Below the pieces are notes generated by a model that saw nothing but the letters and a program-made list of their open reading frames with translations, was not told the origin of the DNA and ran no database searches. A stretch of DNA of 64,000 nucleotides from contig BCHU01000007.1 in the NCBI GenBank assembly GCA_001599715.1, forward strand, positions 1,183,586 to 1,247,585. The letters run 5' to 3'. Of this stretch, positions 60,877-64,000 are shown in pieces. The translations under genes and the position numbers were made by a program. How positions within the stretch are numbered: the stretch's first letter is position 1; each line of letters begins with the position of its first letter. This DNA is from Phaeotremella fagi. Its lineage: Eukaryota > Basidiomycota > Tremellomycetes > Tremellales > Phaeotremellaceae.

Positions 60877-62091
60877 TTTGAGGAGTATGTATAGTATGTA
60901 CGAGTTCGGGTACCGTGGTACAAGATATGTAACGAAGATGAACTACAAAGTTCGAAAAGATCCTGGTCCTGGTCGGTTTTTATATGACGATTTCGGCAGA
61001 CGTAATTCATCGCTGACAACACCATCTTTCGGTAGTGATCTCGTAAAACGATCGCATCAAAATCAGAAGTAGAAATCCACTAGTAACTGGCTTAACAATC
61101 GTCACCTCACAGCCTTGAGGAGGTGAAAAAACCGGTTTATGAACTAGTCTGAATCCAGCTCATACCCGAAAAGGTGTCACCGGCGTTTGGTTTCAAGATT
61201 GAATCCGTGATTATCCAGGGCATTCGGCTCTGACTTGTTCGATTTTGGTACTCGTAGTTTCTTGCAAGTAACGGAATCAATCTACTTTTAAGACTATGTA
61301 TCCCCTGATTCGTAGCTCCTACAATTTCGTCTTTGATAGTGGACACTGAAGAGTGTTAAGGATATGAATAGTGTAGGCGTAATATGGGTACCCAACATCT
61401 TCTCAGTGGCACATTCAAAAAGCTTGGATGCGACGGAATCTTTTCTGGTTTCGTGTTTTCGTCTGGAACACTATCCTCACAACAACATGCTTTCTCACAC
61501 TAGTTCAATCAGGCAGGAGGGCTGTCCTCCGAAACTATAAGATACGGCAGACACTGGGCCTGGTGTTTGAATCTTTGAGAAATGTTCATCCGCGGATAGT
61601 GACGGTCGATATACGATGGCAGATGGCTTCCGACAAGCTTTCGATGGTACATTCTGTATTTCAGACCATGACCGAAAAGGCAAATTCAAGCACTCGGAGA
61701 TTGTGACTAAACTGTTAGAATCGTTGAAAATCATTCAGTTATGGTGATCGTATTCAGTGGCTATCAGTTATTTCATGTCGAAGAGTATCCCCATTTTTTT
61801 CTATTCAGCATGGTCTTCTATTGCAGTTGAGCTATGTATAAGTCAAGCTACATATACAGTACTATGAGTTTCACAGTAAGAAAATCGACTTCAAAGTTTC
61901 AAACGTCTGAAAACACAAGTCTTGCAAGAACACTCCTTTGTTCACAAGGATGGAAGACACCTCGTCATTGTTGTTTTATTCGTTGATTAAAAGTGGTTGA
62001 AGTAGCTAAGGTCTTCTTTGTGTGTCCTTTGAATCGAGTTAGAACATAAATCATTTCAAACTATCACCAATCACCTCAATTGTTTACAGTC
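60877..62091. other. long intergenic region
   Basis: 1.2 kb between the hydrolase start and the repeat-bearing orphan gene. An open frame at 61428-61706 has a hydrophobic N-terminus but no family resemblance and is not called. The last 37 nt (62055-62091) are the first half of a duplication that continues into the next gene. Confidence 0.45.
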
Positions 62092-62318
62092 ATGGAATTC
62101 TCTAACAATAACTTTGACTCAACAAACCAAGAAACCACAGACGATTGGTCGAATCTTGAAACAGCCTGTGATAACGCGATCGACTATTCAAACTATCACC
62201 AATCACATCAATGGTTTACAAACATGGAGTTCACCAACGACAACTTGGATTCAACAAACGAAGAAACCTCAGAATATTGGTCGGATCTTGCAAGAGCTTG
62301 TGATGACACGATCGATGA
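62055..62318 (+). repeat. 132-bp tandem duplication spanning the start codon
   Basis: Unit 1 is 62055-62186 and unit 2 is 62187-62318. The first 20 bases (ttcaaactatcaccaatcac) are identical in both; the rest has diverged. The period is a multiple of three. Confidence 0.8.
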
Positions 62319-62793
62319 ATACGATAACATCACCAAGACAAACAACACCGAATTGGAAAATCAATCCCAATCATTGTATCGTGAAAACAGGGTCTTCTCT
62401 TACAGCTCCAACACCCCCACCATCACTGATTATTCCCTACAACAGAATGGTGAATCATCCAGTGAACCCAATCTGTTTAACACACAAACTCTTCATCAAC
62501 AAAACTCAACTCAAAGAACTCGTATTAGCCCAGAAATCAGCTCATCTAGCTCAACTCACCCCGCCAGACCACGGTCAGAGCCTCCGTTGACCGAGGAAGA
62601 AGAGATAATGCTGACTGAGAAAGGTGATGAGAATATGAGATTCTGGAGTGCTGTGGTTACAAAGAGGGAATACCATGTTTCGACGAGAGTTGTTCAGGAT
62701 CAATCTAAACAAATTCAGTCTATGACCATCCCCAGAAGACGAGGGAAATCGTTGGGGCTCTACAGAAGACGAAGAAAAACGTCGGGGTTATAG
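62092..62793 (+). CDS. orphan protein with internal 132-bp duplication
   Basis: Single exon of 233 residues from ATG 62092. Residues 1-75 contain two related units: MEFSNNNFDSTNQETTDDWS and MEFTNDNLDSTNEETSEYWS, each followed by a (L)..ACD..ID helix-like stretch. The middle is Ser/Asn/Gln-rich, and the C-terminus is basic (IPRRRGKSLGLYRRRRK). No signal peptide, membrane segment or known domain. The DNA repeat (62055-62186 and 62187-62318) begins in the 5' leader, so the internal Met at the start of unit 2 corresponds to the original start. Function is unknown. Confidence 0.6.
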   Translation: MEFSNNNFDSTNQETTDDWSNLETACDNAIDYSNYHQSHQWFTNMEFTNDNLDSTNEETSEYWSDLARACDDTIDEYDNITKTNNTELENQSQSLYRENRVFSYSSNTPTITDYSLQQNGESSSEPNLFNTQTLHQQNSTQRTRISPEISSSSSTHPARPRSEPPLTEEEEIMLTEKGDENMRFWSAVVTKREYHVSTRVVQDQSKQIQSMTIPRRRGKSLGLYRRRRKTSGL

Positions 62794-62925
62794 CAATATG
62801 TCTCGATTTAATATATGAAAGGATGTGATTTTATGCAACAAAGAATATTTGTAGTGCTGTCTAGATTCAAATCATACTGATGTAGCATTGTCTCTTTCCA
62901 ATCATTTGCTAGTGTCAATAATCTC

Positions 62926-64000
62926 TCAAGCAGATCCTGAACAACATCCTTCAACCCAATCACGGTCTCTACCCACAGTCGTAAGATTCTCACATCCATC
63001 TTGAGTAACCACGACAGCATCTTCAATCCTGACACCTCCAACACCAGTGAATTTCTTCAAAACTTCCACATCCACAAACTCCGATTCCCAAACTCCATTT
63101 TCGTTCATGAGTTGCGGTGCGAAGTAACATCCTGGCTCAACTGTTAACACCATACCGGCTTGTAAGGGTTGTCGGATTCTAAGATAGGTGTAGAGATTCG
63201 CTGGCGTTTGTAAAGTACTATCAGGTAGATCGAGATGAATGGATTTCAGGTATTGTCGGGAATCGTGAACATCAAGTCCAAGAGAATGGCCTGAAATCGA
63301 TAAGTCAATGGTCGGTTGGATTGAAAAGGTCGCAAAACTCACCCAGGCCGTGAGGGAAGAAAGCTGCTGAGATACCACTCTGGAGTATATCCTCGGCATC
63401 ACCCTTGAATATCCTAATCTTTATAAACTCTCCAATCAATACTTTATGAGCGTGTAGATGGATAGAGTCCCAATGAGTTCCAGGTTTGACTATCGCCTCG
63501 CATTCCTGGTGTTGCAGTCAGCCACCCATTCATATAATTCCTTACCTTCTGCATTCTCAAGACGATATCGTAAACTACACCACCAAGTTCCGAGTATTTA
63601 CCTCCATTACCTACAGGAATGGTTCGAGTGACATCGGAAGCGTATCCTCGCCATTCACACCCTGCGTCAATGAGAAGTAGTTGAGGTTCGAAAGCCTGAC
63701 CATGGAAATCTGTGGTCGAAGTCGCGTGATCATGATCGGGCACGTCACCACAGCATCCCTTGGCTAGACGACGAGGTGTGAAAGATGTGTCGCCAGGTAA
63801 TCGAGGGGTGGAGGTCGAAGGAAAAAGTCGATCATTGCAACTGGGTAATTCAGCGTCTGTCTCTGATTCCTTGTTCCAGGACTCACACATAATGAAGAGT
63901 ACTAGCTCGCGAACCAGAAGCTACAATCGGTAGATACGCTTGTGGAGCACTGTGAAGGTCAGCATGGGGAAGCCAATGTGAATGTCCCTAATACATACCC
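62926..64000 (-). CDS. Xaa-Pro dipeptidase/aminopeptidase (peptidase M24), 5' truncated
   Basis: Read leftward from the window edge. The exon near 63950-63888 encodes APQAYLPIVASGSRASTLHY. Next LLLIDAGCEWRGYASDVTRT (metal Asp pair), FPHGLGHSLGLDVHD (metal His), MVLTVEPGCYF (metal Glu) and GGVRIEDAVVVTQDGCENLT (metal Glu). The stop is at 62926. This is the pita-bread, dimetal M24B family that removes an N-terminal residue before proline or splits X-Pro dipeptides. The N-terminal domain lies outside the window. The region between HYCNDRLFPS and the first metal Asp is longer than in typical prolidases. Confidence 0.9.

Noticed and set aside
61428..61706. 92-residue open frame with hydrophobic N-terminus
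   Set aside because: No family resemblance, no splice partner and no clear promoter. Chance open frame is as likely.

Overview
This is nuclear DNA from a basidiomycete fungus, most likely a tremellomycete yeast of the Cryptococcus/Kwoniella/Tremella type. The genes are dense and on both strands. Most carry several 36-60 nt introns with GTRNGT donors, CTNAC/CTGAT branch sites and YAG acceptors. The encoded proteins match fungal housekeeping families. Species is inferred from style and protein resemblance only. No CRISPR array, recognisable transposon, rRNA or convincing tRNA was seen. Most CDS entries are multi-exon genes given as start-to-stop spans.

Layout. 0-7.5 kb: 3' end of an F-box-like gene, mitoribosomal mS33, ankyrin protein Yar1, the SNM1/PSO2 cross-link repair nuclease, and a V-ATPase subunit f/RNase K-family gene with a 2-nt microexon. 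8-20.7 kb: a Zn2Cys6 regulator, a tandem pair of lineage-specific genes, a divergent MDR reductase / GFA-fold pair, an unknown gene, a GNAT-MYND fusion and exopolyphosphatase PPX1. 21.4-24 kb: two tandem secreted cyanovirin-N (CVNH) proteins.

24.2-37 kb looks like a compact catabolic gene cluster: two Dal5-type anion transporters at its ends, a cyclase-type metal hydrolase, a D-2-hydroxyacid dehydrogenase, an HpcH/HpaI aldolase, a Zn2Cys6 regulator and an SMP-30/gluconolactonase. Three promoters inside it carry a CGG-N8-CCG palindrome (CGGGWW...CCG), the kind of site a Zn2Cys6 dimer binds. I infer a pathway for uptake and breakdown of a sugar acid or lactone-forming carboxylate; the substrate is unknown.

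37-46 kb: a C2H2 zinc-finger protein, a second tandem pair of orphan genes, and a third Zn2Cys6 regulator with hexanucleotide repeats. 46-59 kb is a housekeeping block: KRI1, COQ1, histone H4, a PXA-domain protein, the ArfGAP GCS1, a GNAT enzyme and CHK1. 59-64 kb: a secreted alpha/beta hydrolase, an orphan gene whose internal 132-bp duplication has turned 5' leader into coding sequence, and an Xaa-Pro dipeptidase that runs off the window end.
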